This document shows, in pieces, positions 32,836 through 44,332 of a stretch of 64,000 bases of DNA (within the stretch, counting starts at the first letter, position 1; every line of letters begins with the position of its first letter). The stretch is from positions 33,490,098 through 33,554,097 of the forward strand of contig NC_092796.1 in NCBI RefSeq assembly GCF_918797505.1, written 5' to 3'. The notes beneath the pieces are model-generated. The model was not told where the DNA came from, did not search any database, and saw only the letters and a list, made by a program, of their open reading frames with translations. A program made the translations under genes and the position numbers. This DNA comes from Bemisia tabaci (taxonomy: Eukaryota > Arthropoda > Insecta > Hemiptera > Aleyrodidae).

Positions 32836-32899
32836 GTACAGTGGAATGATGAAATGAGACATGAGATTCTTTCCTAAAATTCCAAATTTTGACCCTTAT
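32836..32899. repeat. Left-end fragment of O
   Basis: GTACAGTGGAATGATGAAAT then GAGACATGAGATTC and TCCAAATTTTGACCCTTATT match the O left arm. An M element replaces the rest. Confidence 0.65.
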
Positions 32900-33108
32900 T
32901 TGGACCGCGTTGAGCAGAATAGAACCAAGCCACATCAGCTGTTTCCATATTTAATCGGGAGATTTAATTTTTTACTTGAAAACGGTTATGCGGATTTCCT
33001 TTTTGCCGATTTAATTGAATTTTCTCCATAGTGCGAGGCCAATTCTTTGAGATTTCCGAAACGAATTCGCACAAACGTTCTTTTGTAAAAGATGAAATTG
33101 CTCAACAC
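32900..33108. mobile_element. Foldback element M, right end missing
   Basis: Starts TTGGACCGCGTTGAGCAGAA inside the left part of an O element. The mirrored arm runs to AAAGATGAAATTGCTCAAC and then stops, lacking the GCGGTCCA end. Confidence 0.7.
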
Positions 33109-33636
33109 ATATTGACTAAAAAAGTGAGGAAGGTATGACGTCTGGAAGTCCCGAGAAAAAAATTCTTAAGTTTTACTTTGGATTTAGATTAGGAATTTTG
33201 TCATGCACACAGAAAAGGAGCGACTAACACCCCTTTGTGGTGATTGCATTTAACGAAAAGCGCGCGTAGCATGCTCCAAAAGCCTCCCTAATTTCGGACT
33301 ATTTGCTTCGAGAAGATAAGGCCTCTTGTCACAAATCCTGGCACATACAAGGCGACCCAAAAGTCTCCCACGACATCTGAAACCTCTAAGGATCTTGCTT
33401 CTATTAAGAGTGCTCTATGGAGAATGTTACGGGTTCCCTGAAGACGTTCCTTTCGACCTAGGAGCACACGAAAAATTTCAAGTCTATCAAAAGTTACAGG
33501 GGCGATATCCAGTGCTGGTGGTGCGAAACTTATGAATCACCCTATATCCATGGTGAAACTGGAAAAATGCGTACTTCCGTTTGCGGCATTGCAGACTTCC
33601 TATCATACTGTATTTTTTACATAAAATACCACTGAA
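33109..33636. other. No gene; transposon-end fragment
   Basis: GTGGTGCGAAACTTATGAAT CACCCTATAT at 33518-33547 matches the Tc1-type end fragments near 8312 and 26290. Confidence 0.4.
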
Positions 33637-33869
33637 CACTGGAAAAAAACACATTGGATGTAGAGTCCAGACTCTTAAAAACATCGACAAGAAAAAGTAA
33701 TCTTGATTCAATCAGAATCTAGCTTAAATCAAGAACCAAGCCTCTTAATTCAAGCGGATTTCATTTTTTTATGCAAGCAAAAATCCGATTGAATCAAGAG
33801 TATTTTTTCTTGTCAATGTTTTCAAGAGTTTGGACTCTAGATCCAATGTGTTTTTTTTTTCCCCCAGTG
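33637..33869. mobile_element. Family A foldback element
   Basis: The tips CACTGGAAAAAAAC and TTTCCCCCAGTG bound palindromic arms around the GACAAGAAAAAGTAATCTTG core. It is flanked by AA on both sides, which deviates from the TA or TG flanks of other copies. Confidence 0.88.
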
Positions 33870-35810
33870 AACGTCATTTCTCGAAAATTTCGCCGATTTT
33901 TCTTTTCTACGTAAAGAATATTCTGTGAAAATTTCAAGCCACGATGGCGGTTCGGTCTCCTATTAAAGAGCGGAGATTTTGAAACACCGCAACCAAGATA
34001 CGCATCTTCGAAGTTTCACCATCAATACGAGCTTTTGTCCACTGTGCGACGCGCGGAGACGGTGGCGAAGAAGTGGGGCGGGGGGAGGTGGCGGGGGGTT
34101 CGTTGGCCCTAAGGAGCGGGGTGGGGCAGCAGCGTCGGCAATCAATAGTTTCCATCTGCTCCGGCTAATAGTACTTGTTGCTCGGCGGCGGGCGCACCGC
34201 TCTGATTTCAATTACGGCCATTCCTTCGCTCATAACTCTTTCCTGCGACCGAAATCCGCACACGTCAAGCGGGACCACCGGCTTGATCGAGAGTGTGGTC
34301 AGAACTGGGCGCCGATACAGTGGCCAACGGAGATTAATGCTTCGCTTCCGACGCAAGCCTGTCGGTCAAACTGGGTCGGGATACGCAGGGGGGGAAAAAG
34401 TTCGCTCGCGGGTTGGCAGGAAAAAAATATGATGAATATATGATATGGAGCAGCGGTCCATCTGACGAGGTTTGGAAAGTGCCTCGAGGCGGAGGTTAAC
34501 AGCCTTCACAAAATCAGAATTTCGGGGATCGATTAAACTCAGGAGTCTTTACTCTGGTCCCTCAATTTTCTGAGCTTGACCCTTAGATGTCCAGGCCAGG
34601 TCAAGTTGACCCATGGCTTGCTAAAAAAAAAGGTTGGTGGGTTGTATGGGGTGAGTACATACAAGCTTCACATGTAGGTCTACGAATACGTCGTTAAAGA
34701 AAGAATCGGACGTCAAATTGAAGAAAAAAAAAGAAAAATTCAAGTGTCAACACAGCCAGAGCTAGGAGAGACGTATTCGGGCCTGTTTATTTTTTACTTT
34801 TCACCCGAATCTGAACGTCACGTTCCTAGTAGCATGGAGCAAATAATTGCGAGTTTACGCATACGCCGGCGCGCCTTCAATTTTGCAGACGCAACACGGC
34901 ATCCATCAAGTACGAATAGTTGTATCTCTGCGCCGTCATCAACGCGCGTCTTTTACCTTGCTCTAATATCATTCTGTGTTGGTTCCGTTTGTAGTAGTGG
35001 TGCTTCAAGGGCTACGTGAGTCACACATCCAAAGATAAGAGATATGTAATCGGCCTCGTATGTTATTTATTTGACATTTCGCCCGAATCTGAGCTACTCC
35101 TCATTGGCAGCATAGAGCGGAGCATTGCAAATTCGCGCATCGCGCCTTCAATTTTGCAGTTGCAACACGGACACCCATAAAACACGAATAGTTTTATTTC
35201 TGCGCTGTCGTTTACAGTGTGTAAAAGGTGAATCATACCTAATATTAGATCAACTAGCCGTTCGGTTGGCACTATCAGAAATCTAGAGCCTGTAAGTAGA
35301 TTTCCTGGAATGCATAGATAGCTAGATGACCTGGTATTCACAAGAATTTCCTTGTTTATTTTTGGTGTAGCTTCATTGTGCCTACCCCCTCTTCATATCT
35401 TTACGTGCTTTTTATCCCCCATTATTATCCTTCCGTGAAAGTACCGTGAACTCCCAGCCCCTGGAAAATTACGTAGAGCAAGCTCAAACTCCCCTCTCCT
35501 ATTCTTATATCTACAACAAAAAAAAAAATTGATGCATAAAGAAAGACCGTAAAAATAAAGGGTGAACATCGGCATAATTTAATAAGTTCAGACGATGAAG
35601 ATGTAAAATAATGAAAAACATTCGTGCTTGTGATAATTTCTGGAAACTTATTAAAATTTTCTAAATATTTAATATTATGAGTTAATAAATGAGCGTCTTT
35701 AACAAGAACTCTCGCCCCTCTCTCATCACGAGGTATTCGTGAAGTTACTCAACACATTCCTACCCCGTTCATCCATAATTTTTCACGTAATTTACGGACG
35801 ACCTCTACGC
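33870..35810. other. No gene; CpG-rich patch then AT-rich DNA
   Basis: 34040-34420 is GC-rich with a GGGGGGAGGTGGCGGGGGG block. 34440-35810 is AT-rich and, apart from the repeat P pair, unique-looking. Confidence 0.35.
34866..35205. repeat. Two repeat P copies
   Basis: GCCTTCAATTTTGCAGACGC AACACGG then GTACGAATAGTTGTATCTCT GCGCCGTC at 34866-34945, and the related GCCTTCAATTTTGCAGTTGC AACACGGACAC then AATAGTTTTATTTCTGCGC at 35145-35205. Further copies are near 6352, 27001, 32310, 42005, 42776, 53458 and 58105. Confidence 0.6.
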
Positions 35811-36038
35811 TGCCGTGCTAAGGAAGAACGCCGTATGAACCATCAGAGCGCGAATTTCCAGGAAAATCAGTGGATATTTCTCCTCCAATTTTTCAAAGGA
35901 TTTTGTTCATAATTTGATTTAAAAAAGTTTGAATATTTCAAGAAAAAATATTCATAACTTTCCTCATAAATAAACATTTTATCATCGGAACTTGGCAACG
36001 CCTGAAGGCTCACACGGCGTTTTTCCTCAGCACGGCAG
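35811..36038. mobile_element. Family D MITE
   Basis: One of the best-preserved copies, with tips CTGCCGTGCTAAGGAAGAAC and CGTTTTTCCTCAGCACGGCA G. The flanks TACG (left) and TACG (right) may be a 4-bp target duplication; other copies do not show this clearly. Confidence 0.9.
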
Positions 36039-36082
36039 TACGGGCCGCGCGGAGTACAATATTTTCAATACTGCAGCTTCCG

Positions 36083-36213
36083 ACCTTAGCTCCTTTGGCG
36101 GAAGGGCGTACCTCGATTTCCGCATGGACCCTCGAAATCAATGATTTATAAGTAAAACGGGGCTCACGTTGAAATTGAAATACGCTCTTATGTTAGAGGA
36201 GTGACGAGGAGCA
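36083..36213. repeat. Short hairpin G
   Basis: GCTCCTTTGGCGGAAGGGCG pairs with CGCTCTTATGTTAGAGGAGT. The central GACCCTCGAAATCAATG and GGGGCTCACG match the family loop. Confidence 0.75.
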
Positions 36214-36315
36214 CCGCGCAGTAGAGGGAGTCCGTGATTAAATGAAGTAAAACAAGCTCGTACCAGATGCTTGTTTCGTCCCACATCCACTGTGCACCGC
36301 GCCAGATTCAAGCTG

Positions 36316-36622
36316 CACGGAGAAAAAAACCTCGTGCGTGGGACCTGAAGTTTAGGTCATATGGATCTCTGAAGTTTTCAGATTGAGCATCTGAACACTT
36401 AAAGTCTAGCTGCCGAAGTTCAGGTCTGACAAACTTCAGTTTTCATATCCGAAAAACTTCGGCTCTCACATCTGAAGTACTTCAGATGTAAGAACTGAAG
36501 TTTCAGATGTCAGACCTGAACTTCGGCAGCTAGACCTAAGTGTTCAGATGCTCAATCCAAAAACTTCAGAGATCCATATGACCTAAACTTCGGGTCCCAC
36601 GCACAAAGTTTTTTTCTCCGTG
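36316..36622. mobile_element. Family B near-perfect palindromic element
   Basis: Second copy of the 15462 element: tips CACGGAGAAAAAAACC and TTTTTTTCTCCGTG, flanked by TG on both sides. It is about 30 bp shorter at the centre. The arms are highly similar to the first copy. Confidence 0.92.
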
Positions 36623-36786
36623 TGAGATAGCATTTCTACGCTGATCAAATATTTACACGTTGACGTCGACACCAACAATGGAGAATGACACCACAATTTT
36701 CCTTACAACGTCACGAAAACTTGGTTCATAACACAATCATGGTGCCGAAAATTAGTCGTGTTTTGTCCGAAACAACAAAACGTTTC

Positions 36787-36787
36787 C

Positions 36788-36822
<35 letters not shown>
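36787..36822. repeat. Long T run
   Basis: An uninterrupted tract of more than 30 T residues follows TTTCCGG. It could be the reverse-strand tail of a retroposed sequence; no body was recognised. Confidence 0.85.
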
Positions 36823-37104
36823 CGATTCTGAACAACCAATGAGAGAGCAACTTCTAATTTTAGGTTAGAAAACAGCGTTGCTTTTTCAAGAACATAAAAC
36901 GACTTGCTTTGAGCACATTGCAGTTGTTGTACAGCAATGTTGCTGTAGGAGTTCCCAAATTTTGCGCGCGAAAATAAGCCCCGCCCCCAGAACACGTAAC
37001 AACTTCGAGCAAAATGCGATTGTTGTTTGTTTTCACAGCATGTTGCGAGTGATGCCTCCGAACGAAATATGACTGTTATGTTCTTCATATCGAGCAAGAC
37101 AGTC

Positions 37105-37148
37105 GTATGAGAGTTTAAATGTTGTCAAACTGTCCCGGATAAAATTTG
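37105..37148. repeat. Family D left-end fragment
   Basis: GTCGTATGAGAGTTTAAATG followed by TTGTCAAACTGTCCCGG matches the subterminal part of family D. The rest is missing and a family J-like fragment (37150-37245) follows directly. Confidence 0.5.
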
Positions 37149-37149
37149 T

Positions 37150-37245
37150 AAGCCTCCCTTTAAACCTATGGAAATACATCGATTCTCGGAAGCTGGCTGG
37201 GTACTCCGACAAGAATCGATTATTCAACACAGGTTTAATTGGAGG
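37150..37245. repeat. Family J-like internal fragment
   Basis: CCCTTTAAACCTATGGAAAT then ATCGATTCTCGG and CAAGAATCGATTATTCAACA resemble the family J interior. Both hAT tips are absent. Confidence 0.45.
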
Positions 37246-37826
37246 AATCCAGTGTTGCCGCATCGCACCGGTATTCGCCGAGAGTCCCCTCAGGAGGAAA
37301 GCTCGTTAGGGCTACAGTGATTAAGAGCTCGAGAACACCGGACTAATCAAAACTTGGCCGGTGCGGGGAATGCGGGGGGGGCGGGGTGGGGGCACCGGGG
37401 TCGACGCGACAAGCCAAAGTAGAATGTAAACAAAGAGATTCGTCTTGACAGGCGTTGGTTTTCGGAAGTAATGCATGTGAAAACTTCTCCCGCCTCCTCC
37501 CCCACCGCCGCGGGGGGTGAGAGGGGGTGTTTCCTCCCCCCGCAATGACCCCCGCTCCGCTGTTGATATCGATTCAGACTTACTTTCCGAGCCAATTCCG
37601 TGTGCTTCGCACTCGCGGCGCGAGAACAGCGGGCTGCGTTCGGAGGTAGCACTGCAACCGTGCCAGATTGTGCGGTAAATCCGGCACATTTCCCCATTTT
37701 GACTCGATGTAAATGTAGGGTTTTCCTTGCAATCCGGCAACCTTGAGTAGCAGCCGGCGACGATCATCGGAATCGCCGTCCCCTCATTTCGTGGACGGCC
37801 ACAATGCGAGGGAACTGTGGAAATTG

Positions 37827-37954
37827 TCGTTTTTCCGGCGTAAGGGCGTATCTCGATCCCTGCATGAGTCCCAAAAAGCATGGATTCTTATGTGATACAA
37901 GGCTCACGTGGAAATCGAGACGTGCCTCTGCGTTTGAGGAGCGACGATTTACAC
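37827..37954. repeat. Short hairpin G
   Basis: TCGTTTTTCCGGCGTAAGGG CGTATCTCGATCC pairs with GGAAATCGAGACGTGCC and TGAGGAGCGACGA. The loop contains AAAAAGCATGGATTCTTATG. Confidence 0.8.
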
Positions 37955-38706
37955 AGTTCCCTCGTATTGTAGCCGTCCTCGGAATGAGGGATGGTGGTTA
38001 GGGTCGTTATGAAGCGGATTTTATTCTTAGATCGGATGCAATTATTGGATCGGATCCAGCTGCGATGCAATTTTCGGGGCTAGAATCACGCCGACAGGAA
38101 ATAAAGGGCATCACTGAGCTTGGGTCCGAATTTCTTGACCCTCGTGAGCGAATTTTATTTTGGGGTTCGGAACTAATTTTCGCTCGGACTTCGCAGCTGC
38201 GTTTTATTTGAGCTCGGGGTTTTTTATTGGGTGATTGACGAATCGCAATGCCAAGCTTGATACTGAAACCACCGCGTGAGGTAGTCTCGAAAAAGATCGA
38301 TCTATGGAAACTCATCTGGATCTATGGAAATGTGATTGGTCGGTTTTATTGGGAGCGTTGCCTATTAATGTCACTGATAGTTAAGACAGAACCGGTAAGA
38401 ACTTCCGAAGAAGGTTCGAACCGGAGAACATCTCACATTAAATGTTTGATCCGTCTCGCTAGGGTTTAACATTTTTGGACACCGACATGACCTGATGCTC
38501 TTTTTGGTGGTCATTGTACGTGTACACATTGATTTTATAGACAGTCTTACTTAAGATTTCAATACCGACGCTTCGGGAATTCTAATTTTCCATCGTTTTT
38601 GGCGGCTGGATATTGAAATCTTCCTTTGATATGTCTACAGAATGTACGGATACTGAGCGCTAGTTGAATTCAAGATACTTCACTTTAAAAATCTCCACGA
38701 TATCCT
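37955..38706. other. No gene recognised
   Basis: Small direct repeats occur (TCGGATGCAATTATTGGATC GGATCC near 38032; GATCTATGGAAA twice near 38300). No exon evidence. Confidence 0.35.
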
Positions 38707-38881
38707 CGGTGGCATGGCGTGCTTTGCGATATATCAATATTTCCCCCATCGAATTTAATTCGAAGCTATGGTAAAGAATCGATTTTTAAGGTGTCCGATG
38801 CGAACACCCTAGTAAGCGATCTTTTTCCATAGTTTTTAATGGTAGATCAATCGATATATCGCAAGGCTCTCCACACCACTG
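38707..38881. mobile_element. Family J hAT-type MITE
   Basis: The tips CGGTGGCATGGCGTGC and CTCCACACCACTG are flanked by GATATCCT and GATATCCG (7 of 8). Confidence 0.88.
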
Positions 38882-40274
38882 GATATCCGTATAAAAAACT
38901 CCGGAAGAAAGCTCAAAAAGAAGCTCTGAAAGAAAGCTTGTACATCAACTATCACTTCTTAGGTCTTCAAAAAGTAATTGAAATCAAATCCCCTTCATCT
39001 GAAAGTGTAGGCAAGAGGGGTTCCTAGAAGCTGGAATAGTGGTATCACACGAACGCTGTTTAATGCGAGGCCAGTGAGTGTTCATCGATTCCTGTTACTT
39101 GAAAAGCATCTTGTAATCGAATACCTTCCTCTCTGACTTATTCATAAAAACAGTTGACTGTGTTGAGGAAAAACTGACACATTTATTTTTTTTTCTAAAA
39201 TTAGCAAAATAGTACTTCCTTGTTGCAAAATGTGTTTTACTGACAGCGAAAAAATTCCTCGTAAATTTCAGTATCAATGACTGAATTTTTGTTGCTTTGG
39301 ACTACAGTCCTTTTTCTCTCAGCCAATAACATATTAGCAAAAAATTATGCGAAATTTTCATTGGTAGAAACTGTGCGTTGAAAAGTTGGATCCCGAAAGA
39401 AGTTCAACTATGATTCTCCTTGAAACCAAACATTCGCTCAAACACAGAGACAGGAACTTAATTCCTAATGGAAAACTAAAGCATTCAGTCCTGGTAACTG
39501 AAGTTCTATAGTCATAGAAATCAAATTTCATTGCAATAGCAAAGTTTTTATAAGTAAAACTAAGACTCATAGTCTTCACAAAAGACTTTGATTACCTGGA
39601 CCGAAAATTTTAGCGCTACATATGAACTTAAGTTCCTCCGTAGTGGTTAGCGCAAAGAAGTCCCTGATCGCGAAAACTTGAACGTGGAGCAAGATAAAAA
39701 GCAGCCCGTCGTGTTTTGCGGGCAGACGGGGTTGGCCGCGGGAAAACTAGCGGTTATCTCGGATCGTCGCAAGGTGGACCAAGTCAATCGGAGAATTTGG
39801 ACAAAATTTGGAAACTTTACAAGCTCATGTCTGCGCTAATACGGAACGTCGAGGTCCTAAAAGTGGTTTATGAGAGTCCTTGTAAAAAATTTTTTAAGAG
39901 GTAACTCATACAATTTAAGATGTGACGAATTTGACATGAAAATGGACTTCGGAACAGAGTGCGAATTGTAGCATCGTACATTTCTCCTCTTCAAAATTTC
40001 ACGAAAAACACGGTTTTTACAACGAAAATTACTGAAGGTAACTCTTAACAAGGATATGAAAATTTTTAGAAGCATGAATTCCAATTCCTCGCTTATAAAA
40101 AACAAAAAACAAAAAAATTATCTTCTTGGGTTTAAGAGCACACCAAACTTTACCGAGACAGTCCTTGGACTATAATGATATGACAACTTCAATCTCGGCG
40201 CTTCAGCTCAGTTTTTTGTTTTTTCGGTTTCTTTCGGCAACTCAAGCTAGGGTGATATACCTTCAAAAAGTTAG
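38882..40274. other. No gene recognised
   Basis: AT-rich unique DNA. No repeat family other than the flanking J and Q copies was recognised. Confidence 0.35.
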
Positions 40275-40365
40275 AAACCTAATTGATGGGGGTGCTACTA
40301 CAATGAATTGGAAATTCCCATATCATCCAACAACCTCATGCTCTTTTTTCTGTCGTGCTGTGAAT
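40275..40365. repeat. Q-type repeat fragment
   Basis: CTAATTGATGGGGGTGCTAC then CAATGAATTGGAAATTCCC and ATATCATCCAACAACCTCAT GCTC is the right half of Q, adjoining a D remnant. Confidence 0.5.
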
Positions 40366-40850
40366 ATTTTACCGCGAATATTTCAGATAATTTAATCTGC
40401 AATCAGATCTAAATTATCTAAAAATTTCAAGCTAAAATATTCAGTAAGTTGGACTTTTTTAGCCATCGCGCGTTAAAAATCAGCATAAAGCTGAAGATGT
40501 CAATACAGAAGGAAAAGCTAGCTTTTCTTACAGCTCTTTTAACAGCAATGTATGAATACAACTATTCGCACCCAAAGGATGTCCGTGTTGCATACACACA
40601 GTATTGCAGGCGCTCTGATTTGCTGAATCGCACCGCTCAGCACCAAGCTGAAAATCTCAATAAAGAAGGAAAAAGCTACCTTTATGCTGATTTTTAACGC
40701 GAGTTGGCTAAAAAATTTCATCTCACTGTCTTTACGACCCGTGCGTCCACCGCGATCATTTTGTGGAGAAAATATTCGTAGTTTTCCTCAAAAATCAAAC
40801 GTTTATCGGAGAAAATTTGGCACTGCTCGATTGTCCAGATAACGATGTTT
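40350..40850. mobile_element. Family D remnant with a nested family I element
   Basis: AT-rich family D interior (TTTCAGATAATTTAATCTG, AAATATTC) precedes the family I insertion. The D right half (AAAATATTCGTAGTTTTCCT then GGAGAAAATTTGGCA) follows it. Both D tips are degraded. Confidence 0.55.
40449..40757. mobile_element. Family I palindromic element containing a P repeat
   Basis: GGACTTTTTTAGCCATCGCG then GTTAAAAATCAGCATAAAGC pairs with TATGCTGATTTTTAACGCGA then GTTGGCTAAAAAA. The tail CGACCCGTGCGTCCACCGCG matches the copy at 14217 in reverse. The loop holds a roughly 110-bp repeat P copy (GAATACAACTATTC ... GTATTGCAGGCGC) that recurs at 42776-42895. Confidence 0.65.
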
Positions 40851-42353
40851 TTACTTTCTCGTTTCCCTAGGGTAGAGAGGAAGTATTGTCATCCTCCAAG
40901 AAAAAAAAGTTGAAATTTCATCATTTCTAGACGTTTTAAGGCCCCTGGAGTCAAAATAACCATACTTGAAAAAATGTGTGTCCGTCCGTCAGGTGTCCCT
41001 CAAATCTGTCTACAGCGGTATCTCAGAATCTATCTGTTCGATTTCATTCGAAATTTGCACAGAACACCATATCTATGGTTTCCTCATGCACGTCAAACGA
41101 TTTTGGGGTACGCTAAATTGGGGGGGGGGGCTGGGGGACATTGTTCATTTTTTTTGCAGTCACAGTAAAATATTCGTGTCCAAGCTTCTTGAAATTCTCG
41201 CTCCATTGTGCGGGAGTGGCGGGCCAGACAGGGCGGTGGGCGGGCAGGAGCAATAAATCCAGTGCTCGCGCGGAAGTTGCCCGAGTTTTGTCGCTGTATT
41301 ATCGAGTATCGGGAGCTGGGAGCGCTTCAAGTGCGATTTTTGGCGGGATTATCCGCCAACTTCACCGGCACGCCGCGCCGCACGGCGTCCCCGTCCCTGT
41401 CAAAATCCCCGTTTGTCATCCGCTGTCCCCTCCGAAGTTATTTCCCGAATTTTACGCCGACAGCGCTTTGGATAGCCTCATCTGCATACCCGCCATGCTT
41501 GCTCGGCCGGAAAAGAATGGCTTTAGCCGAACTTGGAGTATAAATCTCCGTAAAACCTCGGTTTAGGAGCGGAATTTACTATCTTTTCGGCGCCCTCCGG
41601 GTAAAATATCACGGGAGTGTGACAAGTTCCCTTGAAATTTGAAAGTTTCCGAATTTCTAACGTTTTCGGACGAGGGACTGCATGGCTCTTTTGTACTATT
41701 CGAAGATTTTGGACTTGAAAATACTCTTCACGACACATGTCTAAAACAAAATTCAAACTCTACCGACGACCCCTCGAAAGCAATTGAATTCATTTATAAT
41801 TTACAAGTTACCTGTACAGCGTGAATTTCGACAACTTTCAAATTTTGTCACTTATAGGTACCAAAAAAGTACTGGATTTTTCTGCGTACGAGGTATTGAA
41901 ATTTTTGAAAAGGCACTGAAAAAGAACTTAATATTCGCCAGCCAGCTTTGGTAGACACCCTATTCATGCGACACAAAAATCTCGATATGGAAAGTTGGCA
42001 GTTTCGAAAACGCCTTCAATTGTAGCGTGATACCTCACGCATTCCGTAGAGTACGAATAGTTGTATCGTTGCGCCTTAGCAATGCGATGGAAGTTTAACA
42101 TTGAAGTAGCCTCCACGCTGGCCTTGTCGGTTTTCCTTTGCCGCTATTGCAGTTTTGACCGCATATTTTAAGTTGGCTCTAGCTAGGATATTGACTGGAC
42201 GAGGTTTAGCAACAAATTGTTATGACTTTTCACAGCTAAATACACTGCACCTAATTTTTCAGGTTCTTTTATTTGTTTTTGTTTTTTTTTTTTTTATTTT
42301 TAGAAGCTTGTCATCTTTCACATGCGCCATTTGAGCTGAGATACTATGCTGTC
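40851..42353. other. No gene recognised
   Basis: 41190-41560 is GC-rich with overlapping open frames in several phases. A G run sits at 41121-41130 and a repeat P copy at 42005. A T run (about 12) is at 42283. Confidence 0.35.
42005..42100. repeat. Repeat P copy
   Basis: CGCCTTCAATTGTAGCGTGA TACC then GTACGAATAGTTGTATCGTT GCGCC follows the P pattern. Confidence 0.6.
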
Positions 42354-42516
42354 CAGTGGTGAGGCGTGGATTATCAACTGTCGATATTTTCCCCTATAAA
42401 TCTATGGGAAAAATAGATTATCAAGGTATTCGTTGCAACTACTCTAATAACCGATCCCTCTAAATAAGGTTAAAGGTCAGAACAATCGATGTATTGCAAA
42501 GCACAACACGCCACTG
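42354..42516. mobile_element. Family J hAT-type MITE, old copy
   Basis: The tips CAGTGGTGAGGCGTGG and CACAACACGCCACTG are flanked by ATGCTGTC and ATGTTGCC (6 of 8). The interior is more diverged than in other copies. Confidence 0.85.
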
Positions 42517-42775
42517 ATGTTGCCGAACTTCTCAAAGCTAGCTAACTTTCACGAAAGAAAATCGATGAACAAAATCACATAAAAAATTTGAAAAATATGC
42601 CTTCATCCATCAAATTTAATCCATAACGTTTTCATGGAATAGATTTTTTTCAAAAACCTGGCTTTGGGTTGGTTAAATTATACATAAGTCATGCGGCTTG
42701 ACCGGTCGAGAAACAACACTGTCTCTTACACTTTACGGAAAATGCATGATGCGACACAAAGCAAAAAATTGAAGG

Positions 42776-42895
42776 CGCCTTCAATTTTTACAGCTACGAA
42801 TGAATACAACTATTCATACTCAGTGGAATATCCAGGTTGCATACACACAGTATTGCAGGCGCTTTGATTTGCTGAATCGCACCGCCTAGCTCTAA
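42776..42895. repeat. Repeat P copy
   Basis: GGCGCCTTCAATTTTTACAG, GAATACAACTATTCATACTC and GTATTGCAGGCGCTTTGATT match the loop sequence of the family I element at 40449. Confidence 0.65.
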
Positions 42896-43473
42896 CTGCT
42901 TGTGCTTCAGAGAGGGTGGTTTCTTAGTATAATTGCGTCGACCATATCAAACCGCAGAATTAGATAAAGCCATACGTAACATTGCCTGATGGTGTGATTG
43001 CAAATAGGTTTCAATATCTCACACTGATTTCAGAAATTGATGTTCTCAATGATTGTATGGAAATCTTTTGGAAGGAGTTTTACGAATCTGTTAATTAAGC
43101 GAATTTCTAGAACGACGCTGTTGCAGAGTATCACCTAGGCTCTTGCTGACAGCCTCTGCTACCGTTATTCATAGGCGTCCCTTAAAGAGCTTTTTTCTTG
43201 CCGAATTTTCATGTGGTTTACATTACTTGTTCTTGTTACTTTAGTGACTTTTACTCCAGTAGAGGAACCCACAGCCATCTACAGACATTTATTATCATTT
43301 TTTAGGGGTAGGATTTATTAGGGGTAGGGTTAAGGATATTTGTGGTGGTTGTTTTGAAGAAAATAAGGGTAGAACATAGGAGACCAACACCACTTTCACA
43401 CCTTGAGACCCTAACCTCAAAATTACCGACACGATCCTTACTCTCCCCATATAGTTACCGTATAGCAACTGCT

Positions 43474-43508
43474 GGAGGCTCACACGGAGTTCCTTTTCAG
43501 GGCGGCAG
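43474..43508. repeat. Family D right-end fragment
   Basis: GAGGCTCACACGGAGTTCCTTTTCAGGGCGGCAG-type sequence matches the right tip of family D only. No left half is visible. Confidence 0.5.
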
Positions 43509-44097
43509 TGAAAGTGTGTGACGACAGAGGCCTGGCTCGTCGAGGAACGTGGAACGTCTTCTGTTCGAATGCGGCCAGGCCGGTGGGGCCGGCGAGAGAA
43601 AAATATGGGTCGAAATATGAAGGTATGCGTGTGCGTGGTAGTGATTTAGATCAATATAACCTCGTTTCCTCAGCGAGTCATGAAAGAGTGTGAGAAAGGA
43701 TAAGAAGGCACGCGAAAGAGAGGGGTCGCCGCGGATGGGGGTGGGGGGTGGGGGCGGGGGTCCGGGGGGATGAAGCGGGAGCTGTCGCGTGAGGGGAGGA
43801 GAAAAGCCGAACAACCTTACCAGGTGTGCTGGGCGCCGCCGTGGGTCCCCCCCCCCATCCCCGCGTCGTCCCTTTTCTCGTGGAGGATAATCCCCTTTTT
43901 CTAGCGTTTTCACGATTACACCCCCCCCCCCGCTCCGCCCTCAGAATCTCACACACTCACACTCTCATTCACAATTACTGGAGTGTATTGTCGGTGTCGG
44001 TGGCTGGCTTTTTTGCTCGAGAACTTGTTCGGGCACATCCTCTCCTCTTTCTCAATTCTAGGTTTTTCACGTGCATTCGAGCAATTGACTAAAGTAC

Positions 44098-44332
44098 TAT
44101 CGTGCTAAGGGAGAACGACCTATGCGCATGCACATGTTGCCGAAGTTTCTCTCAGAAAAGATATATTTTTGGGGAAAATTAAGAATATTTTTCTTTGACA
44201 TTTTCAAATTACGAACGAAATTCTCTAAAAAATCGGAGGAAATTTTTTAAAAAATTTCCCGAAATTTGTGATTTGTCAAAGAAATTTGGCGACGGCTGAA
44301 GGCTATTACGGCGTTTTTCCTTAGCGTGGCAG
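44098..44332. mobile_element. Family D MITE
   Basis: The tips CGTGCTAAGGGAGAACGACC and ACGGCGTTTTTCCTTAGCGT GGCAG enclose a typical AT-rich interior. Confidence 0.85.

Larger units (their letters stand above)
36623..37826. other. No gene recognised
   Basis: Holds the long T run, D and J fragments, and a GC-rich patch at 37340-37640 with C/G runs. Frames crossing the GC-rich patch are open on several strands at once, which argues for composition rather than coding. Confidence 0.4.
42517..44097. other. No gene; GC-rich patch with G and C runs
   Basis: 43300-43330 has a tandem ATTTWTTAGGGGTAGG-type duplication. 43690-43940 is GC-rich with G and C homopolymers. Open frames there occur on both strands and are compositional. 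Confidence 0.35.

Noticed and set aside
37321..37881. 186-codon minus-strand frame
   Set aside because: It crosses a GC-rich patch and a family G hairpin, is open in neighbouring phases too, and has no domain; composition explains it.
43497..43956. Pro-rich minus-strand frames
   Set aside because: They come from G and C homopolymers; two frames are open at once and neither has a conserved motif.
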